From NCBI GenBank assembly GCA_965248395.1, contig OZ252103.1:2852001-2916000 (forward strand): 64,000 nucleotides of DNA. Reading direction: 5' to 3'. Each line of letters opens with the position of its first letter. The first letter of the stretch is position 1. The stretch is from JAAXHH01 sp965248395 (lineage in GTDB: Bacteria; JAAXHH01). Under the pieces are notes generated by a model. That model saw only the letters and a list, made by a program, of their open reading frames with translations, ran no database searches and had not been told where the DNA came from. Positions 1 through 7,958 of the stretch are shown here, piece after piece. The position numbers and the translations under genes were made by a program.

Positions 1-641
1 ATCCAGACCGTCTGTTTCCTGAAATCGACGCCCGCTTCGGCAAAGGGCTTTTCGTAATGTTCGTCCAGCACGAAGGCCATTTCCTCGGCCAGGTCGGATC
101 CCAGGGAAGTAATCACCTCGCCGTCACGGGAATGCATTACCGAGGCGCCGCTTGGTTGATGATCCTGCCAGTATCCATAGTCGATCACGCCGTCGCCGAT
201 GGTGACTTGTTCGCCGCTCACCGCCTTGACCTGGACCTCGAACAGGGCTACCGGATCGGGAAATCCCTCGGGATGGGTAAATCGGGCCATACGGTTTGAA
301 TTGAGCGGACATCCGGTCACCGCGTTGATCATCGGGGCATAGACCGCGTTGAAATCGTCCTTCATCCGGTCGCAGACATCCCGTTCGCTCGACGGGGTTG
401 TCCACAACACGTCCGTCTTGTAAACGTCCGACCAGGCCACGCCGCAGATTCCGAGGTTCCAGTCCAGGTTTTCGATCGTCCCGAACCATTCGGAACCCAC
501 ATCGTTGGGATACTGCGTACCCACGTTTCCGCTCGGTTCCACGAGTCGGAATACCTGGTTGCGATCGTCCTTGACGATGACTTCCGTTGGGTTTGAAAAG
601 ATGGCGATGGGATTGTGCCTGACGATGCTGACCTGTGCCAT
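1..641 (-). CDS. Unrecognised protein, N-terminal part (runs off the window)
   Basis: An open frame starts with ATG at 641 and continues without a stop for 213 codons to the left edge, so only the N-terminal part is present. An AAAGGA ribosome binding site lies about 9 bases upstream of the ATG, which fixes the start. The protein begins MAQVSIVRHNPIAIF, has no signal peptide or membrane segment, and is soluble and acidic with several Trp residues. I see no catalytic motif or known fold. The next gene upstream (class I aminotransferase) is on the same strand, 209 bases away, so co-transcription is possible but not shown. Function unknown. Confidence 0.7.
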   Translation of the reverse strand, partial: MAQVSIVRHNPIAIFSNPTEVIVKDDRNQVFRLVEPSGNVGTQYPNDVGSEWFGTIENLDWNLGICGVAWSDVYKTDVLWTTPSSERDVCDRMKDDFNAVYAPMINAVTGCPLNSNRMARFTHPEGFPDPVALFEVQVKAVSGEQVTIGDGVIDYGYWQDHQPSGASVMHSRDGEVITSLGSDLAEEMAFVLDEHYEKPFAEAGVDFRKQTVW

Positions 642-850
642 GCCGTGATGTCCTTTCAGAGCGGGTTGCAATATGTTGAGGGGTTCGTAGTTACAGAAGA
701 CTGATAAAGGGGGATATACACCGGAATCGATGCAAACCCCTACGCCGTCGTAATCTCAGGTGGACTACAACTCCACCTGTGGTTCAGGTCGTAGAAACTA
801 CATCCTGGATTCTGCAAAAACAAGGTGAAACAAGTATGGGTTGCAATCCC

Positions 851-2065
851 CTATCCCTGGCAGAACCTGGCGAAGACCGCTACGTGTTCCCGGGCTATAT
901 CCCCGTTTTCAGGGAGCCCGGTAATGTTGAGCCTGCAGCGTCCCGGCGTAAAAACGGGATACAGATGGGCGTCGTAAATCGCTGCCTGGGCTTCGTTTCC
1001 AACACGGGGATTGCGGAAAAGACCTGCGTATTGATCAGTGAACTGCTCGGCGAGCGGAGTCCCGGCGGATCTTTCCATCCACGTTTCCTCTGCGGTGGCT
1101 ACACGCCGCAGAATATCCGAGTGCTCGCGCTCCAGGCTATGTCGATCGTGGACCAGCGCCGAGACGAAGGCCCGGGTAATGGGGTGTTCGAAGGACGAAC
1201 CCCGGGCCCGCGTTACCGTGTTGGCCAGTTTTGCCATGTCTTCGGACCGGGACGCGTCGGGCATGTGCAGCAGGAGCATCCCGCAGGGGCGGAGAGCGAA
1301 TGTACCGAAGGACTTGGTGGGGCCGACGGACACCCAGAAGGGCACGTCGTTTTCGATGAAAGGCCGGATCTGGTCATCGTAGCTCATGCGCATGATTTCG
1401 TCGTACCCGCGGGAATCGACGAGACGGGCATATTCGAATCCGGAGTAGGCCCGGTCCAGGAGCACGGGCCGACCCTTCGCAGCTTCGGCCCGGCGGTTCA
1501 TGGTCTCAAGGGACTGCACGCGGCCGGTCGTGTTCATGGGTCCCGCCTGGTAGACCGGAAGGAGATCCGACGCATCCATCACGTCGCCGATGGGAAACTC
1601 CCGGCACGATATCCTGCTCATCCGGGCGATCGCCTTGTACGCGGGCCAGGACAATTCCTCCACACCGATCGCCCGCAAATCCGGGTAGAGTTGCAGGGCC
1701 ATCTCAATGGCCGTCTTAACCGCCCCAGTACCCGCGTCCGATGGGATCAACAGTACAAAATGGTCCCAGTAATCCTCGGGTATCCGCTGCCAGCTCAGCA
1801 CAGCTTCTTTCAGCAAAGCAGACAGGGAGGCGGTGCTCATGTATTCTCCGAGCAGGCTGTTACCTATTTCGTCCCTGGCATAATTCAACAGGGTCTCGGA
1901 GGTCGGCCACGCCCGGCCCTGTCCGTCCACGACGATTCCGATACCGTAGTTGAACCCGTCGGGGTCCCTGTCGTACACGATCTTCGCGATCTGGTTGGCA
2001 TCCTTGCCCCGGGCGCTCAGCGCTTCCGCCGCACGCTGGACGGCAGATCCGAAAGACGAGGTCAT
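851..2065 (-). CDS. Class I (aspartate/aromatic type) aminotransferase
   Basis: The 404-residue product is a full-length PLP-dependent fold-type I aminotransferase of the AspC/TyrB group. The cofactor site is recognisable: a GPMNTTGR segment holding the Asn that contacts the PLP ring (about residue 178), LLDRAYSGF with Asp204 and Tyr207, and TKSFGTFALR with the Schiff-base Lys251 and phosphate-binding Arg259, eight residues apart as in AspC. The C-terminal CRLNITGLPE segment carries the expected substrate-carboxylate Arg. The sequence around these sites is divergent (GPTKSFG instead of SFSKNFG), so the amino acid substrate cannot be given. The ATG at 2065 has a GGAG site 6 bases upstream. It probably acts in the cytoplasm. 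Confidence 0.85.
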   Translation of the reverse strand: MTSSFGSAVQRAAEALSARGKDANQIAKIVYDRDPDGFNYGIGIVVDGQGRAWPTSETLLNYARDEIGNSLLGEYMSTASLSALLKEAVLSWQRIPEDYWDHFVLLIPSDAGTGAVKTAIEMALQLYPDLRAIGVEELSWPAYKAIARMSRISCREFPIGDVMDASDLLPVYQAGPMNTTGRVQSLETMNRRAEAAKGRPVLLDRAYSGFEYARLVDSRGYDEIMRMSYDDQIRPFIENDVPFWVSVGPTKSFGTFALRPCGMLLLHMPDASRSEDMAKLANTVTRARGSSFEHPITRAFVSALVHDRHSLEREHSDILRRVATAEETWMERSAGTPLAEQFTDQYAGLFRNPRVGNEAQAAIYDAHLYPVFTPGRCRLNITGLPENGDIAREHVAVFARFCQG

Positions 2066-2227
2066 GCGTGCTCCAGTTTATGCGGGGTTTGACTGCTAGA
2101 TAATTCGATCGCCAGGACTGCTGACAGGGTGACAGTTGTAAACAAGGAATAGCTTAAATCTCTCTTTCTAACGTGGGATCAGCCAAACAACCCGCCGCGT
2201 ATGAGCTACTTCCAGGCGGGATGTTTC

Positions 2228-2977
2228 TCACAGCAGGTATACGAAGGTAAACAGAACGGGCCAGATGAGCACGACGAACCCCCAGAAAAGTCCGCCCATG
2301 GTCAATCCGTCATGTTCTTCGCGGGTGTACGCTTCCCTAAAGGTCCTGCGCAACACGTAAAGCAGCACCAGGACGGCGATGAAGACGTGAAGCGCGTGCA
2401 TGCCGATCATAACGTAGAAAACAGCGCCGTAGAGGTTCTGGGAGACCTCCAGTCCGAAATCGATCAACCGGCCCCACTCCACGCCCTGCACAACCAGGAA
2501 GAGGATGCCGAGGAGAGTGGCCGCGGTCAAACGGCGACGGCAGGATTGGACCCGCCCCATCCGCATGGACCGCCACGCGCCGAACATGGCGCCGCCGCTG
2601 CCCAGCAGGACCAGGGTATTGATAAAGGACACCATCACCGGAAGCATGGGCTGATCCGGCGGGGGCCATTCGGGGTATCCCGTCCGCGCCAGGGCGAAAG
2701 TGACGATCAGCGTCAGGAACAGGACGGCTTCGCTGGCGATGAATACCAGCATGCCCAGTACGTTCGTTCTTATTCCTGTCGGTTCGGGGGAAGATGGACC
2801 TGCCGGTTCGTCACCACCGTCGCCGCCGTCGCCACCGTCACCGCTGCCATCTCCGGTGCCGATGTCGCCTAAGTCGGTGTCACCGCTATCCAAGCCGGTT
2901 TCGCGGGTCCATTCCCGCTCATGGACTTCCGGTTCCAGTATTTCTGTAGACGTGCCGGGGTACGTCACAGTGGACAT
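2228..2977 (-). CDS. Cytochrome c oxidase subunit III-like protein
   Basis: The 249-residue protein has an unusual 70-residue hydrophilic N-terminus ending in a run of Gly-Asp repeats (about residues 37-55), followed by five predicted membrane segments. The first (VLGMLVFIASEAVLF) and fourth (YVMIGMHALHVFIAV) carry the Glu and His residues typical of heme-copper oxidase subunit III (CtaE/CyoC/NorE family). It would sit in the cytoplasmic membrane and support a terminal oxidase or nitric oxide reductase. No subunit I, II or IV gene is adjacent, so the partner is not identified. A longer frame extends to 3136, but it runs into the neighbouring amidohydrolase gene; the ATG at 2977 with GGAG 9-12 bases upstream is preferred. 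NorE is an alternative identity. Confidence 0.8.
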   Translation of the reverse strand: MSTVTYPGTSTEILEPEVHEREWTRETGLDSGDTDLGDIGTGDGSGDGGDGGDGGDEPAGPSSPEPTGIRTNVLGMLVFIASEAVLFLTLIVTFALARTGYPEWPPPDQPMLPVMVSFINTLVLLGSGGAMFGAWRSMRMGRVQSCRRRLTAATLLGILFLVVQGVEWGRLIDFGLEVSQNLYGAVFYVMIGMHALHVFIAVLVLLYVLRRTFREAYTREEHDGLTMGGLFWGFVVLIWPVLFTFVYLL

Positions 2978-3009
2978 CCTCGAATGCTCCAGATCACTAC
3001 GACCCAGGT

Positions 3010-3852
3010 CTACCCCAAACGGTAGAAGGACCTGGCATTGTCGTGAAACAGCTTTCTCCGCTCGTCTTCTGAAGCGCCTTCCACCGCGCGGGTGAGCGCG
3101 TCGAACCACTGTGTATACGTTGCCGCCAGCGTACATACCGGCCAGTCGCTGCCGTACATCACCCGGTTAAAACCGAAGATACCGATCAAGTGATCGATGT
3201 AGGGCCTGAGATCGTCCGGTGTCCACCCTTCGCCCGCCCGGGTGACTAGCCCCGAAATCTTGCAGACCGTATTGGGAAACGCCGACAACTGGTTCATGTA
3301 GTCCGCCCACGGTTCAAACCCATCGCCCGCGATATCCGGCCCTCCGCTGTGGTTGATGGCATGGGTGACATCGGGTGTTGCACGAACCAGGTCGACCGCG
3401 GCGGCCAGTTGGGTGACATTGGCGCAAAGTTCAAAGGTATATCCGAACCTGGGCAGCAACCGCACGCCCTCGATCAGAGAAGGCCAGCGGTAAAAGCCGG
3501 GATCTTCGTGGTGCCATGCCATGCGTCGCACGCCTACTACCATTGGGTAGTCCGTGGCCAGCCTGTCCAGCGTGGCTTCGCGGTCAGCGGACTCTAGCGG
3601 CGCGGTCGCGACGATCGCGCCGATCATGCCGTCCTCGGCGGAAATGCGCACGAGCCGGTCCACCTCGGCAACCTCTGCGCCAGGCGCGGGATCCGCTTCT
3701 ATGTGCACGGACTGTGCGATATCGATACCCTCGCAGGCCGCTCGGTAGTCTTCCGGTCCGTACCGCTGATGCAGGGCGTCGAAACCCTCCAGCCAGGGAT
3801 AACGCAGTTCAGACGTATCCCAGAGATGCTGATGTGCATCGATGATCGGCAA
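3010..3852 (-). CDS. Amidohydrolase family protein (fuconolactonase-like, COG3618)
   Basis: The 280-residue TIM-barrel protein starts MPIIDAHQHLWD, with the His-x-His motif of the Amidohydro_2 family at the end of strand 1. Later it has NHSGGPD and the terminal-strand YGSDWPV with the catalytic/metal Asp. Family members hydrolyse sugar lactones (L-fuconolactone, L-rhamnono-lactone) or 2-pyrone-4,6-dicarboxylate. A lactonase role fits the sugar-acid dehydratases elsewhere in the window, but the substrate is not determined by sequence. The gene lies 32 bases upstream of the oxidase subunit III gene on the same strand and may share its transcript. Confidence 0.85.
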   Translation of the reverse strand: MPIIDAHQHLWDTSELRYPWLEGFDALHQRYGPEDYRAACEGIDIAQSVHIEADPAPGAEVAEVDRLVRISAEDGMIGAIVATAPLESADREATLDRLATDYPMVVGVRRMAWHHEDPGFYRWPSLIEGVRLLPRFGYTFELCANVTQLAAAVDLVRATPDVTHAINHSGGPDIAGDGFEPWADYMNQLSAFPNTVCKISGLVTRAGEGWTPDDLRPYIDHLIGIFGFNRVMYGSDWPVCTLAATYTQWFDALTRAVEGASEDERRKLFHDNARSFYRLG

Positions 3853-3950
3853 TGAATGTCTCCTGTTTACTGTACTTCGCAGCCAGTTTCACACGGCACC
3901 GGCGGCCAGTCCCGATCGCAGTTACGCTTCCTATATCGCAGTTGCGCGTC

Positions 3951-4841
3951 TTATTCCGGTGCGCCGTAGCTGCTAAAAATCGTCTCGATCCATCGCACTT
4001 CCGGAACGAAGTCGCTCGCGTATCCGTCCCATTTCTCCGGCAGGCCCGCCGCTTTGATTTCGTCCAGCGTCTTGCCCTGCGCCATCATTTCACGGACGGC
4101 GTCTGTGGTCACCACGAGCATATCGTAGTAGGCCTGCAGGGCCGCGCGGTCGCCCAGGGAGCCATGGCCGGGAATAACGCGGGTATCCGGCCCGATCACC
4201 ATCAACACGTGTTCGATGTTCCGCACCAGGCCCGCGACCGTTCCACCGCTGCCCAGGTCCACGAAGGGAAATCGGCCGTTGAAGAAGGTATCCCCCATGT
4301 GCACCACGTTCGATCCCATGAAGTGTATGTAACTGTCGGTATCCGTATGGCCTTCCGGCATATGCACGAGCCTGATCTCTTCCCCGTTGAAATGGACCGA
4401 GATTTCCTCGTCGAAGGTGATTACCGGCCAGCCGTCTTCCACCATGGCGGGGATGGTTCGATCACCCCGCTGCTGCGTAGTGGAAATTCGCCCGCGGACA
4501 TTGGTATGGGCAACAATGGTCGCCTCCAGGCCGAAAATCGGGTTGCCACCGACGTGATCACCATGAAAATGGGTGTTCAGGACGAACTTGAGGGGACCGG
4601 TATGCAGGCCGCGAAGGGCGGATTTGATCTTGTCGGCCAGCGGCGCGTATTGATCGTCGATGATCAGAATGCCGTCGTCGCCCACGGAAACGCCGATGTT
4701 TCCTCCGCTGCCCGTCAGCATGTGGATATTGCCGACAACCGGGTGAGCCTCGACGACGACCTCATCCCAGTTCTGCTGTGCTTCGGTCGTGCCACTGGAA
4801 AGGAAGACGACCACGGTAAGTAGACTGAAGAGTCGTTTCAT
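3951..4841 (-). CDS. Exported MBL-fold metallo-hydrolase
   Basis: The 296-residue product begins with a typical signal peptide (MKRLFSLLTVVVFLSSG, then AQ) and is predicted to be periplasmic. The metallo-beta-lactamase fold shows the zinc motif NTHFHGDHVGG, then PEGHTDTD, HMGDTFF and VIPGHG in the expected order. It resembles the soluble periplasmic group that includes subclass B-like hydrolases and quinoprotein-relay MBL proteins; substrate unknown. The start chosen is the ATG at 4841, which has a perfect AGGAGG 10 bases upstream; a longer frame to 4877 lacks such a site. The IS5 element lies immediately upstream, so its promoter region may have been displaced by the insertion at 4934. Confidence 0.85.
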   Translation of the reverse strand: MKRLFSLLTVVVFLSSGTTEAQQNWDEVVVEAHPVVGNIHMLTGSGGNIGVSVGDDGILIIDDQYAPLADKIKSALRGLHTGPLKFVLNTHFHGDHVGGNPIFGLEATIVAHTNVRGRISTTQQRGDRTIPAMVEDGWPVITFDEEISVHFNGEEIRLVHMPEGHTDTDSYIHFMGSNVVHMGDTFFNGRFPFVDLGSGGTVAGLVRNIEHVLMVIGPDTRVIPGHGSLGDRAALQAYYDMLVVTTDAVREMMAQGKTLDEIKAAGLPEKWDGYASDFVPEVRWIETIFSSYGAPE

Positions 4842-4929
4842 AACAAGTAAACCTCCTCTTGGAGTGGTTGGTTTCAATCGTCTGAATGACGAATCTTAAA
4901 TTGCCCTATAGAATATACGATTTTAATAC

Positions 4930-4948
4930 TCAAGGAACCTCTGATCAA
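4930..4948 (+). repeat. IS left end: target duplication TCAA plus inverted repeat
   Basis: Bases 4930-4933 are TCAA (target duplication) and 4934-4948 are the left terminal inverted repeat GGAACCTCTGATCAA. Confidence 0.95.
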
Positions 4949-6165
4949 GTTTCTGGCATTGCATTTATAAATGAAGTACTATGCAATCGTTCCAAGTCCA
5001 CTATTTTGCAGCGCAGTCTCACCGAACAAGCTGAAACGGGGTAGCCGTCCATGAAACAGCGTAGCTTTTCCGACATGGCCTACGATCAGAAGAAGAAAAA
5101 GACGCGCAAGGAACGCTTTCTGGGCGAGATGGACGCGGTATTGCCCTGGCCGGTCCTGCTCGCGCCAGTTCTGGAGCATTATCCGAAAGCGGGCAACGGC
5201 CGTCGTCCCATCGGGGCTTCGGTGATGCTGCGGATCTATTTCATGCAGCAATGGTACGGTCTTAGCGACCCGGCGATGGAAGACAGCCTCTACGACGTAG
5301 AATCGATGCGCCGCTTCGCCGGCGTGGATCTGAACGGCGTGCCGGACGAGACGACGATCTGCAAGTTCCGACACTTTCTGGAGGCGCACGGCCTGACCGA
5401 AACATTGTTTCGCAATACGAAGCGCTACCTTTCCGATCGGGGGATGATGATCAGCGAAGGCACGATCGTGGACGCCACGATCATCCATGCGCCGGCGTCG
5501 ACGAAGAACAAGGATCGGAAAAGGGACCCCGAGATGGCCAGCACGAAGAAGGGCAACACCTTTCACTTCGGCATGAAGGCCCACGTGGGCAGCGATCCCA
5601 AGGGGCGGGTGCACAGTGTGGCGACCACCCCCGCCTCGGTGCATGACTCCCAGGTGATGGAGGCTTGTCTGCATGGAAAGGAGAAGGCCATCTATGGCGA
5701 CAAGGCCTATGCGGACGACAAGCGAAGGCAAAAGGCCCAGTCCGAAGGCGTTACCTGGCGGGTGCACCGCAAAGCAAAACGCGGCAGGCGCCTTACCTGC
5801 GCGGACCGGTCGTTCAACCGCAAGAGCAATCGCGTAAGGGCCAGGGTCGAACATCCCTTTGGGATCATCAAGCACCTGTGGGGCTATCGCAAGGTAAGAT
5901 ATCGAGGCTTGGCCAAGAACACCGCCCAGCTCTTCACCCTGTTCGCCCTGGCCAACTTCTATATGGCGCGGCGCGAACTGGTCGCCACATAGGGACCGGT
6001 GCGTCCAAACCGGACGTAACAGGGCAAAACGGCTCAAAAGGACCGCATCCTGAGCCCCAATGCCCCGTCTAAACCCGTTAATCGGCTTCGCTTTCATCAG
6101 AAACGTCCGTTGTATCGACTCATATCATTCCACCCGATCGTATAGTCGGGTTGATCAGAGCTTCC
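4934..6165 (+). mobile_element. IS5-family insertion sequence, complete (1232 bp)
   Basis: The element is delimited by 15-base terminal inverted repeats with one mismatch (GGAACCTCTGATCAA at 4934-4948; its complement TTGATCAGAGCTTCC at 6151-6165). It is flanked by the 4-base direct repeat TCAA at 4930-4933 and 6166-6169, as expected of an IS5-type target duplication. It holds one intact transposase gene with about 100 bases of leader and 170 bases of non-coding right end. Intact ends, intact gene and identical target duplication indicate a recent, probably still mobile copy. It separates the MBL-fold gene from the small membrane-protein gene and disrupts neither. Confidence 0.95.
5051..5992 (+). 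CDS. IS5-family transposase (DDE)
   Basis: The 313-residue transposase has the IS5-family layout: an N-terminal DUF772 DNA-binding region (about residues 35-120, with LRIYFMQQWYGLSD and PDETTICKFRHFLE) followed by the DDE catalytic domain. The three acidic residues are visible in TIVDATII (first Asp), YGDKAYAD (second Asp) and RARVEHPFG (Glu). Length is close to the family norm (about 300-340), there is no frameshift, and no residue is obviously lost, so it should be functional. It uses a cut-and-paste type mechanism on the element's inverted repeats. The start is the first ATG inside the element, preceded by a weak purine-rich stretch. Confidence 0.95.
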   Translation: MKQRSFSDMAYDQKKKKTRKERFLGEMDAVLPWPVLLAPVLEHYPKAGNGRRPIGASVMLRIYFMQQWYGLSDPAMEDSLYDVESMRRFAGVDLNGVPDETTICKFRHFLEAHGLTETLFRNTKRYLSDRGMMISEGTIVDATIIHAPASTKNKDRKRDPEMASTKKGNTFHFGMKAHVGSDPKGRVHSVATTPASVHDSQVMEACLHGKEKAIYGDKAYADDKRRQKAQSEGVTWRVHRKAKRGRRLTCADRSFNRKSNRVRARVEHPFGIIKHLWGYRKVRYRGLAKNTAQLFTLFALANFYMARRELVAT

Positions 6166-6169
6166 TCAA
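6151..6169 (+). repeat. IS right end: inverted repeat plus target duplication TCAA
   Basis: Bases 6151-6165 (TTGATCAGAGCTTCC) are the reverse complement of the left end with one mismatch. Bases 6166-6169 repeat the TCAA found at 4930-4933. Confidence 0.95.
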
Positions 6170-6265
6170 ATCTATATCAGGGACCAACTCTAGTCTTCGA
6201 CATCGCGAATATAATGAACTACTGCCTGTCTGTTACGGTCAAGCTGAATGGTTGAACCATGCAGA

Positions 6266-6574
6266 TTATTCGGTTGCCCTACCATAGAAGTTCTCCGCCG
6301 TTTTTATGGTGACGATCAAGGCGCCAAGCATCAACACCAGGAAGAGGTACATGGGCCATTCCGGCGCGAACCACCAGGCCAACGCGAAGAAGACCGCACA
6401 TATGAAAGTACCCGGCAGCACCATCTTGTTGTATGCGACCTTGAGAAGGACTAGTATGCCTAACCCGAAGAACCCCTTCGCGATCAGTCCCATCAACGTC
6501 CCGGGTAATTCGAACACCATCACGATACAGACGCAGATAAAGGCCACCAGGACAACGGGGAGCATTCGGTTCAT
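6266..6574 (-). CDS. Small membrane protein, unknown function
   Basis: This 102-residue protein is almost entirely hydrophobic, with three or four predicted membrane segments (about residues 4-26, 28-48, 53-70 and 74-92) and a short charged C-terminus. I do not recognise a family. Its start lies 6 bases beyond the stop of the collagen-like protease gene upstream on the same strand, so the two are almost certainly co-transcribed and perhaps translationally coupled. It may help anchor or process those secreted proteins, but that is only context. The IS5 insertion is about 100 bases downstream of its stop. Confidence 0.7.
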   Translation of the reverse strand: MNRMLPVVLVAFICVCIVMVFELPGTLMGLIAKGFFGLGILVLLKVAYNKMVLPGTFICAVFFALAWWFAPEWPMYLFLVLMLGALIVTIKTAENFYGRATE

Positions 6575-6580
6575 GTTGCA

Positions 6581-7920
6581 CTACGGCGCCATCGTTTCGC
6601 CGTTCCAGTTATCGGGAAAAGGCTGGTACGTATTGTGCGGATATGGCTGCGAAGGAGAAACAGTCCCCGAACCTGCAGATATTCGAGCAACCACTGACCC
6701 GGATTCTTGCTGAGACTCGAGATGTTCGATGAAATCCCAGACCGAGATCACCTGTATGCCGTAGTCTTCGTGGGTGTCGACGCGCGAGATAATCACGCTG
6801 CCATTCCGGATAATGACATTGATGCCCGCATATTGAACCGCAACGATAAAGCCCTCGTGATCAAATACCGGACTGCCACTGGTTCCCCGGGGGAGTGACA
6901 TGTTAAAGTGCACGACTCTTCCAGTGTTCTCGGGATTTTCTTCGAACGCGGCATCGTAAAAGGGCCTAAGAGAGCTAAGCGTCCCGTCCCTGAAGGTTGC
7001 AAGTGGCAGCACGTCGTTCTCGAGAGGTGGATACCCCGGGAATCCAAGCGATCCCAACGGTTGTCCGATGCGGAGATCGCCCGTCATCTCCCGCGGGAGA
7101 AAGGATGGCAGTTGATGGGGCAATTCCTCATCAATCAGCAACAACGCCAGATCTGGTGAGTTTACGGTTTCGTCGTAGTTTGGATGTAAGATATGACGAT
7201 CCCAGGTATAGGTTTCGCTGCCGCCGACCAAGGTACCGGTCTTTGTGGCGTACGGTCGTGGATTTCGGGAGATCAGCCTGGAGTCGGTCAGTAACTCTTC
7301 TATGGACGTTGCTACGTGCGCATTGGTCCACAACCTGTCCGTGTTGTAAGCGCTGAATGCCGTGCCAATCGGAATGTTTTGATCGTCCGTCATGACACCC
7401 ACGGAATAGACTGCATCATACAGGTATCCCTCATCGATTACGTCGGCCCAGTTGAGCGTCTCACCCTCGGGGCCAACCAGACCCTGCTCGCCCTGATCAC
7501 CCCCCTCACCCTGTTCACCCTGTTCACCCTGTTCGCCCTGATCGCCTTGCTCACCCTGCTCGCCCTGATCACCCTGCTCGCCCTGGGGACCCTGTTCGCC
7601 CTGATCACCCTGCTCGCCCTGATCACCCTGGGGACCTTGCTCACCCTGTTCACCCTGAGGGCCCTGTTCACCCTGCTCGCCCTGGGGGCCCTGGGGACCC
7701 TGTTCTCCCTGGGGACCCTGCACGCCCTGTATACCCTGGATACCCTGCGGACCCTGTACACCAGGTTCACCCTCGGGACCCTGGATACCCTGGGGTCCCG
7801 GAGTGCCTGTCACGCCTTGCGACCCCTGGTTCCCCTGCGGGCCGATGGGACCACGTTCACCCTGGCAGGCGATTGCGATCGCAAATACCGCAGTGCACTA
7901 TAGACCGACATGTCATTCAT
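6581..7920 (-). pseudogene. Collagen-like/trypsin-like serine protease lipoprotein, frameshifted in the signal peptide
   Basis: The long open frame (from GTG at 7813) encodes about 37 Gly-x-y triplets rich in Gln, Glu, Asp, then GETLNWADV and a trypsin-like protease domain. The His is in WTNAHVA, the Asp in SPDLALL and the Ser in GTSGSPVFDH. It ends with an NWNGETMAP tail. Upstream in the same frame six more triplets and a lipobox-like AIAIACQG are encoded, but then comes a TAG (7898-7900) with no start codon. A well-placed ATG at 7920 with GAGAGG upstream opens a frame one base out of register; one missing base near 7894-7896 would join them. As written, the protein lacks its export signal. 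The domain itself is intact, so recent inactivation or a sequence error are both possible. It follows a paralogue 38 bases upstream. Confidence 0.75.
7480..7870 (-). repeat. Tandem 9-base-type repeats coding collagen-like triplets
   Basis: This stretch is a near-perfect succession of Gly-x-y codons built from units such as GGCGAGCAG and GGTGATCAG (minus strand), giving a 9-base DNA periodicity. Such repeats are prone to slippage. The paralogous gene at 7959-9059 has only about 16 triplets in the same position, showing that length has diverged since duplication. Confidence 0.85.
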
Positions 7921-7958
7921 GACCTCTCTTACATAAAAAGAACGCTATCAAGTTCGAT

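Noticed and set aside
779..2092. 437-codon plus-strand open frame opposite the aminotransferase
   Set aside because: It is the antisense shadow of a gene with conserved catalytic residues; its translation is rich in Gly/Arg/Pro with no motif.
4979..6097. Long minus-strand frame inside the IS
   Set aside because: Antisense to the transposase; IS5-type elements have one transposase gene.
7480..7870. Possible CRISPR array or minisatellite
   Set aside because: Repeats of 9 bases without spacers, codon-aligned Gly-x-y; it is coding collagen-like sequence.
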